DNA of 64,000 nt from Mycobacterium basiliense. Lineage in GTDB: Bacteria > Actinomycetota > Actinomycetes > Mycobacteriales > Mycobacteriaceae. Below are positions 17,556 to 27,097 of the stretch, in pieces; within the stretch, counting starts at the first letter, position 1, and each line of letters starts with the position of its first letter. Where the stretch lies: the NCBI RefSeq assembly GCF_900292015.1, contig NZ_LR130759.1, forward strand, positions 3,472,001 to 3,536,000. Reading direction: 5' to 3'. The notes beneath the pieces were generated by a model. The model did no database searches. It saw only the letters and a program-made list of their open reading frames with translations, and was not told the origin of the DNA. The position numbers and the translations under genes are program-made.

Positions 17556-18941
17556 ATGATCGATATGACAGCGCGGTTAGCGGAAATCGTCGGGAACAAC
17601 AATGTGCTCACGGGCGACGCAATTTCCGAGGACTATTCACACGACGAGGAGCTGGCGCAGCCCGCCCAACAGCCGGCGTACGTCGTCAAGCCGGCAACCG
17701 CGCAAGCGGTTTCGCAGCTGCTAGTGGCCGCCACGGAACACGGCGTGCCGGTGACGGCTCGCGGCTCCGGGTGCGGGTTGTCCGGGGCGGCGCGGCCGTA
17801 TGCGGGCGGGATGCTGATCTCATTCGAGCGGATGAATCGCGTGTTGGAGGTCGATACGGAAAACCAGGTCGCCGTGGTCCAACCGGGGGTGACGCTGAGC
17901 GAGCTGGACGCCGCGACCATCGATACCGGCCTGGGCTACATGGTGCACCCGGGCGAGCTTTCCTCCAGCGTCGGCGGCAACGTCGGAACCAACGCCGGCG
18001 GTATGCGTGCGGTCAAGTACGGGATAGCCCGCAACAATGTGCTCGGATTGCAAGCGGTGCTGCCGACCGGCGAAATCATCAGAACCGGCGGCAAGATCGC
18101 TAAGGTCTCCACCGGCTACGATCTGACCCAGCTGATCGTCGGCTCGGAAGGCACCCTGGCCCTGGCCACCGAGGTGATCGTCAAGCTGCATCCGCGCTTG
18201 GACCACAGCGCCAGTGTGCTGGCCCCGTTCGCCGACTTCGACCAGGTCATGACCGCGGTGCCGAAGATTCTCGCCAGCGGGCTTGCGCCCTACATCCTGG
18301 AATACATCGACAACTTGACGATGGCGGCACTGGTCCATACCCAAAATCTGGAGCTGGGCATTCCCGACCGGGTCCGCGACAGCTGCCAAGCGTATCTTCT
18401 TGTCGCGCTGGAGAACCGAACCGCCGATCGACTGCTCGAGGACGTCGAGGCCGCGGGTGAGATGCTCGCGGAGTTGGGCGCGATCGACGCCTACATCCTG
18501 GAAGGAAACTCGGCGCGCAAGCTGATCGAGGCGCGCGAGAAAGCGTTTTGGGCGGCCAAGGCCGCGGGCGCCGACGACATCATCGATACCGTCGTCCCGC
18601 GCGCGTCGATGCCGAAATTCCTCAGCACCGCACGAGGTCTGGCGACCAGCGCCGGCGGCGCCGCGATCGGCTGCGGCCACGCCGGCGACGGCAATGTGCA
18701 CATGGCCATCGTGTGCAAGGATTCGGAGCGAAAGAAGCTCCTCATGACCGAGATCTTTGCGCTGGCAATGGAATTGGGAGGCGCGATCTCCGGCGAACAC
18801 GGGGTTGGGCGGGCCAAGGTACCCTACTTCGTCGACCTCGAAGATCCGGTCAAGATCGGCCTCATGCGCCGCATCAAGCAGTCCTTCGATCCCGCCGGCA
18901 TCCTCAACCCCGGTGTTGTCTTCCCCGCACCCGAAGATTGA
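17556..18941 (+). CDS. FAD-linked oxidase, GlcD/D-lactate dehydrogenase type
   Basis: A 461-residue flavoprotein of the VAO family that oxidises 2-hydroxy acids such as glycolate or D-lactate. The FAD domain is seen as [13 protein letters not shown] and [18 protein letters not shown] with [13 protein letters not shown], and the C-terminal domain as [11 protein letters not shown] and [10 protein letters not shown], whose histidines bind metal/substrate. ATG at 17556 is preferred because GAGGT sits 5 nt upstream; the in-frame GTG at 17544 is less likely. It diverges from pfk. Confidence 0.87.
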   Translation: MIDMTARLAEIVGNNNVLTGDAISEDYSHDEELAQPAQQPAYVVKPATAQAVSQLLVAATEHGVPVTARGSGCGLSGAARPYAGGMLISFERMNRVLEVDTENQVAVVQPGVTLSELDAATIDTGLGYMVHPGELSSSVGGNVGTNAGGMRAVKYGIARNNVLGLQAVLPTGEIIRTGGKIAKVSTGYDLTQLIVGSEGTLALATEVIVKLHPRLDHSASVLAPFADFDQVMTAVPKILASGLAPYILEYIDNLTMAALVHTQNLELGIPDRVRDSCQAYLLVALENRTADRLLEDVEAAGEMLAELGAIDAYILEGNSARKLIEAREKAFWAAKAAGADDIIDTVVPRASMPKFLSTARGLATSAGGAAIGCGHAGDGNVHMAIVCKDSERKKLLMTEIFALAMELGGAISGEHGVGRAKVPYFVDLEDPVKIGLMRRIKQSFDPAGILNPGVVFPAPED

Positions 18942-19006
18942 CCAAGGACACGTCGCTTCACCGCCGCCTGTCCACTCGAATTCAGCAGGGTCCGCTGGGA
19001 ATCCTG

Positions 19007-20237
19007 CTTCAACTGAGACGTGTGGTCGAACGTGTCGTGCACCATCAGCGGGCCACGGCTGTTCGGCGAAATGACGATGCTCGGCACGCGAAATCCCAGA
19101 CCAATCGGTCCGCGGATGCCACCAGACCCATCCACGGAACTGATGTCGGCTACCGTGATGCGTCCCCGGTGGTGGTGTGGGCGGCACGACATGGTCGAAA
19201 ACCCCCCGATTTCGTCATAGCTGACGATCAGCGCGGTTTTCTCCCATACCGCCGGGTTGGACAGCAGGATCCGGAGCACGTCGACGATGGCAACAGCACC
19301 GACGTTGGCTGGGAACGCGGGATGCTCGGACAGCAGAAATCCCGGAAGCACCCAGGACACCTTGGGCAGCCTGTTGTTTTTGACGTCGGCGACGAAGTCC
19401 CCGGGTAGGTCGGCGCGATGCCGTTGCGGGCCAGATTCGACCTTGGATTTCCGGCCTGTTTGAACAAGTTCAGCTCGCCGTTGTAGCCGATGGTCGTGTT
19501 GTTGATCGCTCCCAGAAGTTTGTTCTGATACATCTTCCAACTGACGCCGGCGTCTTCGAGATTTTCCGGCATCGTGCGCCAGCTGAATTTCTGCAGCGCT
19601 TGGTTGAAAGGCTCCACTAACTGGGGCCCCCCGTTTGCGCAATCGGGATCGACGGTGGCGCTGATCCAGTACAGCCGGTTGCGCGTCGTCCCGCCCAGCA
19701 ACGAACAAAAGTAGCCATCGCAAACCGTGAACGTGTCAGCCAACAGGTAATGGATCGGGAGATCCTGGCGCGTGTAATAGCCGATCGTCACCGGTGTGTT
19801 GCCCGGCAACGCACTGACCGCGGCCTGCGCCGGTAGCCAATTGTCGTTGGCACCGCCGTTCCATGCCTCGTGCATGACGATCCAGCTGCGGTCGGGGTCG
19901 TTGACGCACTCCCCGGCAACGCGGGGCCTCTGGTGGTGTCGAAGCGGAATGGCAAGCTAGTGCCGGCCGGATCATTCGTCTGGGTCATCGGGTTCCACCC
20001 TTTTTGGGCGAATAGCGGCGAGCCGCTGCTGAACCCATTGACGCCCGACAGCGTTCCGAAATAGTGGTCGAATGACCGGTTCTCCTGCCTCAGCAACACG
20101 ATGTGCTCGACGTCGGTCAAGTGACCCGAGCAGGGGCCTGCACCGTAAGCCTTTACGATCACCGGGCCGGCAAACGACAGCAGGGTACCGGAACTGGTCG
20201 CGGCGGCGGCTTTGGTCAAAAGCTCTCGACGCGACAT
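19007..20237 (-). pseudogene. Phospholipase C (PlcA/B/C family) pseudogene
   Basis: Three reading frames together give a PlcA-like protein: a Tat-type N-terminus ([13 protein letters not shown], then [22 protein letters not shown]), the middle [16 protein letters not shown], and IVSYDE through [17 protein letters not shown]. Frames are broken at a CCCC run (19911-19914) and another CCCC run (19399-19402), each one base short of the expected five, and near 19198-19201. The last ~100 residues are missing after HTSQLK. Live homologues are secreted phospholipases that hydrolyse phosphatidylcholine. The C-terminal loss argues against a mere sequencing error. Confidence 0.85.
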
Positions 20238-20452
20238 TGCATCGACTGAGTCTTTGCCCGCCACCGTGCCTCCCGTGCACAAGTTTGGGTTCACGGTGTA
20301 TGCGCCCCAAGCATCGGAATCTAGCGACAATCAACGATTTCGCGACCACGGTTCCGTTCGACGCCCGCGGGGAAGTCGACAGCCAAATTATCAAATGCCT
20401 CGAGCACATCACCTTCAAGCGCCTTCAAGCACCGCCCACGGCCAGAAAACCA

Positions 20453-20968
20453 CTAGACCGCAGGGGCCGTAGCCAATACCGCGCCAGCTGACGCATTGAT
20501 TCTTGCTGCAAGCGATTCGACCATTTGGACGTGGGTGGCGAGTCGCTGCGCGACTATAGCGGCGATCGCCGGTTCGTTTTCTGGACCCCCGGCCTGTAAG
20601 GCTTGGATTTGAGCTTCAGCCGATTCGACACTAGCAGTGATCATCAGTTGCATTGTCCTGACATCGGTGGCTACTTTCGCGTACCACGTCCTGATCCTGA
20701 CCATGAACGACTGCAGTGGCATCAGGCTGTTACGGAAAACAGCGACTCTCGCGGCGGCTGCATTAGCAGCGAGCCCCGTCCAGTTCGTCAAAAGCTCTTC
20801 AGTTGCGGCATCGGCCTCGGCCGCGATGCCGCCCACCCCCATGATACGAAATCCCATCTCGTTGTAATAACCTTGGATTTCACCGGGCGGGAAGTTGGGC
20901 CACCCGCCAGGGTCGAGCATGAACGAAGCGTATTCGCCCACCGGTTTGCCGACCATAATGCTGACCAC
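20453..20968 (-). CDS. WxG-motif helical protein, candidate type VII secretion substrate
   Basis: A 171-residue, almost entirely alpha-helical protein without a classical signal peptide. NWTG near residue 61 is a WxG motif between two long helices, the layout of WXG100/Esp-like proteins. The start is GTG at 20968: GGAGGTGAT, a near-perfect Shine-Dalgarno, lies about 8 nt upstream. It is divergent from an EspC-like gene. No family was recognised with certainty, and no YxxxD signal is evident in this protein. Confidence 0.55.
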   Translation of the reverse strand: MVSIMVGKPVGEYASFMLDPGGWPNFPPGEIQGYYNEMGFRIMGVGGIAAEADAATEELLTNWTGLAANAAAARVAVFRNSLMPLQSFMVRIRTWYAKVATDVRTMQLMITASVESAEAQIQALQAGGPENEPAIAAIVAQRLATHVQMVESLAARINASAGAVLATAPAV

Positions 20969-21209
20969 CGCTTAATCACCTCCGATAAACCTTGGAAAAT
21001 GGGATGCTATGGAAACCCGATGCTGATGTCAATGGCCGAATTCGGTTGTCAAATTCATCACACGGCAAATATTCTTCCTACGATCAATTCTGACATGCGG
21101 TGTCGCACAGCTTCGCTATTGACAACAGCCACGCAAATGGTCGATGCTGTCGTGCATGTAACCAGATCGACCGCAAATGCCTCAACAATGCACACATCGG
21201 GAGTTGGAA

Positions 21210-21485
21210 ATGTTTGTACCGGCGGTTACCGTCAATCATGACGCGCTCCTTGCTGCGATGGCCGAATACAATCAGACCGCTGACAACCTCGACGCAGAGG
21301 TGGTGCCCGTGGTACCAACAAACGTGTGCACCGATACGGCGTCGGCGTCATTCATTGCGCAAGCCCGCGCTCTGGACGTCAGGATGAGCGAGCTGGGGCA
21401 TCGTCGTTCCGCTGACCTCCGTCGGATAGCACAGAAGCTGCAGATAGCTAAAACCAGGTACACGGCTGCTGACAGGGGTATCTGA
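21210..21485 (+). CDS. EspC-like (DUF2580-type) ESX secretion-associated protein
   Basis: A 91-residue helical-hairpin protein. The pattern of a hydrophobic first helix with paired Ala/Leu, a short central turn containing Cys, and a C-terminal YTAAD (the type VII export signal YxxxD/E) resembles EspC and DUF2580 proteins. ATG at 21210 is preceded by GGGAG. It is paired with the divergent WxG-like gene. No ESX machinery genes lie nearby, so it would be an orphan substrate. The family call is by pattern, not by search. Confidence 0.6.
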   Translation: MFVPAVTVNHDALLAAMAEYNQTADNLDAEVVPVVPTNVCTDTASASFIAQARALDVRMSELGHRRSADLRRIAQKLQIAKTRYTAADRGI

Positions 21486-21968
21486 GCTCGTCGCGTTGGC
21501 GCCTCGTGGTTAGCACGGGCGAGGTTGACCGGTACCGGTTGGTGCTCGTCGTGATTGGTGAGTGCATAGCCACCGCGGTCGGTGGCACAGATTCTGTGAC
21601 CTTCTGAATCCGAAGACTAAGTGACTGGCGTGGTTGATGAGTCGGTTGTGGCATTCGCTGTGCCCGCCTTACGCCCCGGTGACGATGGTGAGGAGCATCG
21701 GCTTCTGCCAACCGGATGCGCCCGCTGAAGTTAGTGCGCGCTATCGGCGCCGACTTGGTGCGGGCTTCGCTGAGGTCGTTGGGTGATGCGTTGGCAGCGC
21801 TCAAGGATCTGGTTGCCGGCCCTAGAACAGCGAATGCCCCTTCCGTACCACCTTTGTTCACCCGAGGTTTACCCGTCGCTCGCTGCCGTGTCGTAGCCTG
21901 CTGACGCTCGATCACCGAACGCGAGCCGGCGTGAGCCGCGACAGAAAACCACACGGGGACGGGCACTG
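21486..21968. other. 483-bp gap, no intact gene
   Basis: Open frames on both strands have Arg/Ser/His-rich compositions typical of non-coding frames. The stretch might contain a decayed gene or mobile-element relic, but nothing could be identified. The pitB promoter presumably lies in its last 100 bp. Confidence 0.35.
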
Positions 21969-23588
21969 GTGGCAAGCGGACTGCAGGATCCCATGACGCC
22001 GACACCGCAATACGGAGGCTTCCTCGGGCAGGATCGCCAGTGGCACCTCTCGTTTGGTCTGCTGCTGGCCGGCTCGTTCGTGCTGTTCTCCTCTTGGGCA
22101 TTCGACTATGTCGGGTCCGGAGCGAACAAGGTCATCCTGGTATTGGCGACGATCGTCGGCATGTTCATGGCCTTCAACGTCGGCGGCAACGACGTCGCCA
22201 ACTCGTTTGGCACCAGCGTCGGAGCGGGCACGCTGACTATGAAACAGGCGCTTCTGGTCGCGGCCATCTTCGAGGTCAGCGGCGCGGTGATCGCCGGCGG
22301 CGACGTCACCGAGACCATTCGTAGCGGCATCGTTGACCTGTCCGGAGTTTCGGTCGGTCCAAGTGACTTCATGAACATCATGCTGGCGGCGTTGATGGCG
22401 GCAGCGCTATGGCTGCTGTTTGCCAACCGGATGGGATATCCGGTGTCGACCACACACTCGATCGTCGGCGGGATCGTCGGCGCCGCAGTCACCCTGGGCG
22501 TTGTGGACGGAAAGGGTGCATCCGCTCTCGGGATGATCCAGTGGGATCAAATTGGCCAAATCGCGATATCGTGGGTGCTTTCACCGGTCTTGGGTGGAGT
22601 GGTGTCCTATCTGCTCTACGGCGCTATCAAACGCCACATTCTGCTGTACAACGAAGAGGCCGATCGGAAACTACTGGCGATCAAACAAGAACGCATCGCG
22701 CATCGGCAGCGTCACAAAGAGGCATTCGAACGACTCAACGAGATCCAGCAGATCGCCTATACCGGCGCACTGGCACGTGACGCCGTCGCGGCAAACCGCA
22801 GGGACTTCGATCCGGACGAACTGGAGTCCGAATATTATCGCGAACTCCACGAAATTGACACCAAGACATCCTCGATCGACGCATTCCGTGCTCTGCAGAC
22901 CTGGGTTCCGCTGGTCGCCGCTGGCGGATCGATGATCATCGCCGCGATGTTGTTGTTCAAGGGGTTTCAGCACATGCACCTGGGCCTCACCGCCATGAAC
23001 AACTACTTCATCATGGCTATGGTCGGCGCCGCGGTTTGGATGGCCACTTTCATCCTGGCCAAAACCCTTCGGGGCGAATCGCTATCGCGCTCGACCTTCT
23101 TGATGTTCAGCTGGATGCAGGTGTTCACCGCGTCCGGCTTCGCGTTCAGCCACGGCAGCAATGACATTGCAAACGCCATAGGACCGTTTGCAGCGATCCT
23201 GGATGTGCTGCGCTCGGGGTCCATCGAAGGCAAGGCGGCGGTACCTACCGCGGTGATGATCACGTTCGGCGTCGCGTTGTGCGCGGGGCTGTGGTTCATC
23301 GGACGCCGAGTGATTGCCACCGTCGGGCACAACCTCACCACGATGCACCCGGCGTCGGGTTTCGCGGCCGAATTGTCGGCGGCCGGGGTAGTCATGGGGG
23401 CCACCGTCTTGGGGCTACCCGTCTCCAGCACGCATATCCTGATCGGTGCCGTACTGGGCGTCGGCATCGTCAACCGGGCCACGAACTGGGGATTGATGAA
23501 GCCGATCGCGTTGGCGTGGATCATCACGCTGCCGTCGGCCGCGATCCTGAGCGCGGGTGGACTGGTTGCGTTACGCGCAATCTTCTGA
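21969..23588 (+). CDS. pitB: Low-affinity inorganic phosphate transporter, PiT family
   Basis: A 539-residue membrane protein. The two inverted PiT signature repeats are visible: [19 protein letters not shown] (~74) and [14 protein letters not shown] (~395), each followed by [11 protein letters not shown] or [11 protein letters not shown]. Between them is a charged cytoplasmic loop (~220-300). It imports phosphate with protons or cations. Length and layout fit PitB (Rv2281). The start is GTG at 21969; ATG at 21993 is possible. It is not obviously linked in function to the sulfur genes downstream. Confidence 0.87.
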   Translation: MASGLQDPMTPTPQYGGFLGQDRQWHLSFGLLLAGSFVLFSSWAFDYVGSGANKVILVLATIVGMFMAFNVGGNDVANSFGTSVGAGTLTMKQALLVAAIFEVSGAVIAGGDVTETIRSGIVDLSGVSVGPSDFMNIMLAALMAAALWLLFANRMGYPVSTTHSIVGGIVGAAVTLGVVDGKGASALGMIQWDQIGQIAISWVLSPVLGGVVSYLLYGAIKRHILLYNEEADRKLLAIKQERIAHRQRHKEAFERLNEIQQIAYTGALARDAVAANRRDFDPDELESEYYRELHEIDTKTSSIDAFRALQTWVPLVAAGGSMIIAAMLLFKGFQHMHLGLTAMNNYFIMAMVGAAVWMATFILAKTLRGESLSRSTFLMFSWMQVFTASGFAFSHGSNDIANAIGPFAAILDVLRSGSIEGKAAVPTAVMITFGVALCAGLWFIGRRVIATVGHNLTTMHPASGFAAELSAAGVVMGATVLGLPVSSTHILIGAVLGVGIVNRATNWGLMKPIALAWIITLPSAAILSAGGLVALRAIF

Positions 23589-23620
23589 CCTGAAATCTGC
23601 CCGTCCGACAGCCGAGCTAC

Positions 23621-23648
23621 CCACAACCGCGCGTTGTGGCCTCACAAC
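23621..23648 (+). promoter_or_regulatory. Composite element CACAAC-N5-GTTGTG-N4-CACAAC upstream of sirA
   Basis: CACAAC at 23622, GTTGTG at 23633 and CACAAC at 23643. The central GTTGTG can pair with either flank, giving two mutually exclusive hairpins (7 bp with loop CGCGC, or 6 bp with loop GCCT). The same 27-bp arrangement occurs at 28061-28087 between lysR and fprA, so a LysR-type binding site is the better reading than a terminator. No U-tract follows. Confidence 0.6.
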
Positions 23649-23902
23649 ACGAAGACCTCTACCGATGCCGATGCGATCGGTGCCACCATCGGGGTTATGA
23701 CTCGCGGGTCCAATGTAGTGCCTACGGGCGCTTTCCGCTGACCAACATCATCGTTGATGTCGCAGGCCCACCTTGCGGCCGCATGCCGTCGGGTCCCGTC
23801 CCCTGGGCACTTATCGCCGATGCGCGCGATGCAGGCAAGCGAATCCAGGTCGGCAGATTGGCATCCGGATTGGAAATGTTCGCGAAGGAGTACGCCGCAT
23901 GA
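23636..23902 (+). CDS. Possible small Cys-rich ORF coupled to sirA (doubtful)
   Basis: An 88-codon frame from GTG at 23636 whose TGA overlaps the sirA ATG (ATGA). Its N-terminus is Cys/His-rich (CRCDRCHH). Mycobacterial sulfur operons can be preceded by cysteine-sensing short ORFs, but those known have consecutive Cys codons and are much shorter. The start lies inside the putative operator, so translation from it is questionable; a shorter version from ATG at 23783 is conceivable. A hairpin CCGAT-GCG-ATCGG lies at 23668-23680. Confidence 0.25.
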   Translation: MASQHEDLYRCRCDRCHHRGYDSRVQCSAYGRFPLTNIIVDVAGPPCGRMPSGPVPWALIADARDAGKRIQVGRLASGLEMFAKEYAA

Positions 23903-25566
23903 CCACAGCCCGTCCCGCCAAGACTCGCGACGAAGGCCAGTGGGCACTGGGACCGGGTGCGCCGCTCAATGACACCGAGCAGATCAAGCACGATGATGCC
24001 CCGCTGAATGTGCGCGATCGGATACTCAATGTCTACGCCAAGCAAGGTTTCGACAGCATCGACAAGAGCGATCTGCGTGGCCGCTTCCGCTGGATGGGCC
24101 TGTATACCCAGCGGGAACAGGGCTATGACGGTACCTGGACCGGCGACGAGAACACCGACACCATCGAGGCCAAGTACTTCATGATGCGGGTGCGTTCCGA
24201 CGGCAAGCCTATGACGACCGACACGCTCCGCACGCTGGGCCAAGTCTCAACCGAATTCGCCAGAGACACCGCCGATATCGGCGATCGGGAAAACGTGCAA
24301 TTCCACTGGATCCGAATCGAGGACGTCCCCGAGATTTGGAAACGGCTCGATGCGGTCGGTCTGACAACCACCGAAGCCTGCGGAGATTGCCCCCGCGGCA
24401 TCCACGGGTCGCCGCTGGCCGGCGACTCGCTGGACGAGGTGGTTGACGCCTCACCGGCAATCGACGAGATCATCAAACGATTCATGAACAATCCCGAGTA
24501 CGCGAACTTGCCGCGTAAATACAAGAGCGCGATATCGGGCCTGCAGGACGTCTCACATGAAACCCACGACGTCGCGTTTGTCGGCGTCAATCACCCCGAG
24601 CACGGCCCCGGGATGGACCTGTGGGTGGGCGGCGGCCTGTCAACCAACCCGATGCTGGCTCAACGAGTCGGTGTGTGGGTTCCGCTGCAGGAGGTACCCG
24701 ACGTCTGGGAAGCGGTGACCCGGGTTTTCCGCGACTACGGCTACCGCCGGCTGCGCGCCAAGGCGCGGTTGAAGTTCCTGATCAAGGACTGGGGAGTGCA
24801 GAAGTTCCGGGAAGTCCTCGAAACCGAGTACCTCAAGCGTCCGCTGCTGGACGGCCCCGCGCCCGAGCCGGTCGAGCACCCGATCGACCACGTCGGAGTG
24901 CAACGGCTGAAGAACGGACTCAACGCCGTCGGCGTTGCCCCCATCGCGGGACGGGTAACCGGCACCGTCCTGTCGGCGGTGGCCGACCTGATGGAGATGG
25001 TCGGTTCCGACCGGGCCCGGTTCACTCCGTATCAGAAGCTGGTTATCCTCGACGTCCCGGACAACAAGCTCGACGAGCTGGTTGCCGGCTTGGACGCGCT
25101 GGGTCTCCCGTCGCGGCCTTCGTCCTGGCGCAAGAATTTGATGGCCTGCACGGGTATTGAGTTCTGCAAGCTGTCGTTCGCCGAAACCCGGGTTAGGGCA
25201 CAATCTTTGGTGCCGGAACTGGAAGGTCGCTTGGCGGACATTAACGCCGAGCTCGACGTGCCGATCACGGTTAACGTCAACGGGTGCCCCAATTCGTGCG
25301 CTCGCATTCAAGTTGCCGACATCGGATTCAAGGGCCAAATGGTCGATGACGGACACGGTGGCTCGGTGGAGGGCTTCCAGGTTCATCTCGGTGGCGGCCT
25401 GGGCCAAGACAGCGGATTCGGCCGAAAACTGCGCCAGCACAAGGTCACTAGCGACGAGCTGGGCGACTACATCGATCGAGTGGTGCGCAACTTCGTCAAG
25501 CAGCGCCAGGACGGCGAACGATTCGCGACCTGGGCGCTCCGGGCAGAGGAGACAGACCTGCGGTAG
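23899..25566 (+). CDS. sirA: Ferredoxin-dependent sulfite reductase
   Basis: A 555-residue siroheme/4Fe-4S enzyme reducing sulfite to sulfide with six electrons from ferredoxin. The cluster/siroheme ligands are CTGIEFC and CPNSC. Tyr69 (GLYTQREQG) and Cys161 (ACGDCPRG) match the pair that forms the covalent Tyr-Cys link in the M. tuberculosis enzyme (NirA/SirA, Rv2391), distinguishing it from nitrite reductase. ATG at 23899 has AAGGAG 8 nt upstream. It heads the operon sirA-cysH-sirB. Confidence 0.95.
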   Translation: MTTARPAKTRDEGQWALGPGAPLNDTEQIKHDDAPLNVRDRILNVYAKQGFDSIDKSDLRGRFRWMGLYTQREQGYDGTWTGDENTDTIEAKYFMMRVRSDGKPMTTDTLRTLGQVSTEFARDTADIGDRENVQFHWIRIEDVPEIWKRLDAVGLTTTEACGDCPRGIHGSPLAGDSLDEVVDASPAIDEIIKRFMNNPEYANLPRKYKSAISGLQDVSHETHDVAFVGVNHPEHGPGMDLWVGGGLSTNPMLAQRVGVWVPLQEVPDVWEAVTRVFRDYGYRRLRAKARLKFLIKDWGVQKFREVLETEYLKRPLLDGPAPEPVEHPIDHVGVQRLKNGLNAVGVAPIAGRVTGTVLSAVADLMEMVGSDRARFTPYQKLVILDVPDNKLDELVAGLDALGLPSRPSSWRKNLMACTGIEFCKLSFAETRVRAQSLVPELEGRLADINAELDVPITVNVNGCPNSCARIQVADIGFKGQMVDDGHGGSVEGFQVHLGGGLGQDSGFGRKLRQHKVTSDELGDYIDRVVRNFVKQRQDGERFATWALRAEETDLR

Positions 25567-25595
25567 GTGCGTCAAGACGAGCCGAGGACGACGGG

Positions 25596-26324
25596 ATGGA
25601 CGAGATCGAGGCCCAGCTACGCGAGCTGGCCACCCACGGTGCCCAGCAGCTGGAGGGTGCCGGCGCCACTGACGTGTTGCGTTGGACCGACGAGCATTTC
25701 GGCAAAATGGCCGCACCGCGGGGAGGTGCCACCTGCAACTACGTGGTGGCCTCCAACATGCAAGACGCCGTGTTGGTGGATCTGGCCGCCAAGGTACGCC
25801 CGGGAGTGCCGGTGATCTTCCTCGACACCGGCTACCACTTCGCCGAAACCATCGGTTCCCGCGACGCGGTCGAAGCTGTCTACGACATCCACCTACTCAC
25901 CATCACCCCCGAACACACGGTGGCCGAGCAAGATGAATTGCTGGGCAAGGACCTGTTCTCACGCAACCCGAACGAGTGTTGCCGGCTGCGCAAGGTCATC
26001 CCGCTTGCCAACGCGCTGCACGAATACTCGGCCTGGGTCACCGGTCTGCGCCGAGTCGAGGCACCCACTCGCGCCCGCGCCCCGGTCGTCAGCTTCGACG
26101 AGACGTTCGGCCTGGTGAAGATCAACCCGCTGGTCGCGTGGACCGACCAAGAAGTACAGGACTACATCGAGAAAAACAACGTGCTGGTCAATCCTCTTGT
26201 CGACGAAGGCTATCCATCGATCGGGTGCGCACCTTGCACTACCAAACCCACCGCAGGCTCCGACCCGCGCAGCGGACGCTGGCAGGGGCGTGCCAAGACC
26301 GAATGCGGACTCCATTCCTCATGA
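25596..26324 (+). CDS. cysH: Adenosine 5'-phosphosulfate (APS) reductase
   Basis: A 242-residue enzyme reducing APS to sulfite. The 4Fe-4S ligands that mark APS rather than PAPS specificity are present (ECCRLRK and CAPC), as is the catalytic Cys in the C-terminal ECGLH. FLDTGYHFAET is the phosphate/adenosine-binding block. It starts 29 bp after sirA and overlaps sirB by 4 bp (ATGA), so the three are co-translated. Its product, sulfite, is the SirA substrate. Confidence 0.94.
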   Translation: MDEIEAQLRELATHGAQQLEGAGATDVLRWTDEHFGKMAAPRGGATCNYVVASNMQDAVLVDLAAKVRPGVPVIFLDTGYHFAETIGSRDAVEAVYDIHLLTITPEHTVAEQDELLGKDLFSRNPNECCRLRKVIPLANALHEYSAWVTGLRRVEAPTRARAPVVSFDETFGLVKINPLVAWTDQEVQDYIEKNNVLVNPLVDEGYPSIGCAPCTTKPTAGSDPRSGRWQGRAKTECGLHSS

Positions 26325-27052
26325 GCACCTCACCAAACACCCTGATCCTCACCGCGCACGGCAGTAAGGATCCACGATCGGCCGCCAACGCACGAGCCTT
26401 AGCCGCCCGTCTGCAACGCATGCGTCCGGGCCTCGACGTACGGCTGGCGTTCCTGGAACTCAGCGAGCCCAACTTCATCGATGTGCTCACCGGCCTGCCG
26501 GATGGTCATCCGGCCGTGGTCACTCCCCTGCTGCTTGCCAGCGCGTATCACGCCCGGATCGATATCCCCGAACAGATTTCACGCGCCGGCGTGGGCTACA
26601 TACGGCAGGCCGACGTACTCGGCGAGGACGATCGATTAGTGTTGGTACTGCGAGAACGACTCGCGGAACTCCACGTTTCCCCGTTCGACCGCCAGCTTGG
26701 GGTGGTGGTGGTCGCGATCGGCTCATCGGACTCCGCCGTAAACGCCCGCACCGCGCAGGTTGCAACCAAACTGGCCGCAGAGACCCGTTGGTCCGGAGCC
26801 ACAATGGCGTTCGCCACCGGCCCCCAACCGTCGGTGGCCGATGCCGCCAGGCAGTTGCAGCGCCGCGGCGCCCGACGGATCGTTATCGCACCCTGGTTTT
26901 TGGCACCTGGACGAATCACCGATCGTGTGTGGAAGTACGCATGCGACAACGGAATTCCCATGGCACAGCCGCTGGGCGCACACGGACTAGTGGCACACAC
27001 CGTGCTCGATCGCTTCGATCGAGCGCTGGCGGCAGATCCCGCCGCCGCCTGA
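26321..27052 (+). CDS. Sirohydrochlorin ferrochelatase-like protein (CbiX/SirB family)
   Basis: A 243-residue two-lobe chelatase. ILTAHGSKDPRS holds the metal-binding His of the first lobe, PLLLASAYHARIDIP and VVAIGSSDS begin the second, and IAPWFLAPGRITDRV closes it. It corresponds to Rv2393 (che1). Inserting iron into sirohydrochlorin would provide the siroheme needed by SirA, which explains its place as third gene of the operon. A cobaltochelatase role cannot be excluded. Confidence 0.85.
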   Translation: MSTSPNTLILTAHGSKDPRSAANARALAARLQRMRPGLDVRLAFLELSEPNFIDVLTGLPDGHPAVVTPLLLASAYHARIDIPEQISRAGVGYIRQADVLGEDDRLVLVLRERLAELHVSPFDRQLGVVVVAIGSSDSAVNARTAQVATKLAAETRWSGATMAFATGPQPSVADAARQLQRRGARRIVIAPWFLAPGRITDRVWKYACDNGIPMAQPLGAHGLVAHTVLDRFDRALAADPAAA

Positions 27053-27097
27053 ATCCGGTTGCTCCGACCCGTTTCACGCCTCGGCACGCGGGCGGTG

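Noticed and set aside
17820..19187. Long minus-strand frame antisense to glcD
   Set aside because: It has the composition of a shadow frame and runs across the plc remnant; the plus-strand GlcD motifs are unambiguous.
21448..22101. Minus-strand frame possibly from a transposase
   Set aside because: Only Arg/Ser/His-rich composition and no catalytic motif; it also overlaps the pitB start, so it is not reported as a mobile element.
23621..23648. Rho-independent terminator of pitB
   Set aside because: The hairpins are short, no U-tract follows, and the same element occurs between lysR and fprA, which fits an operator better.
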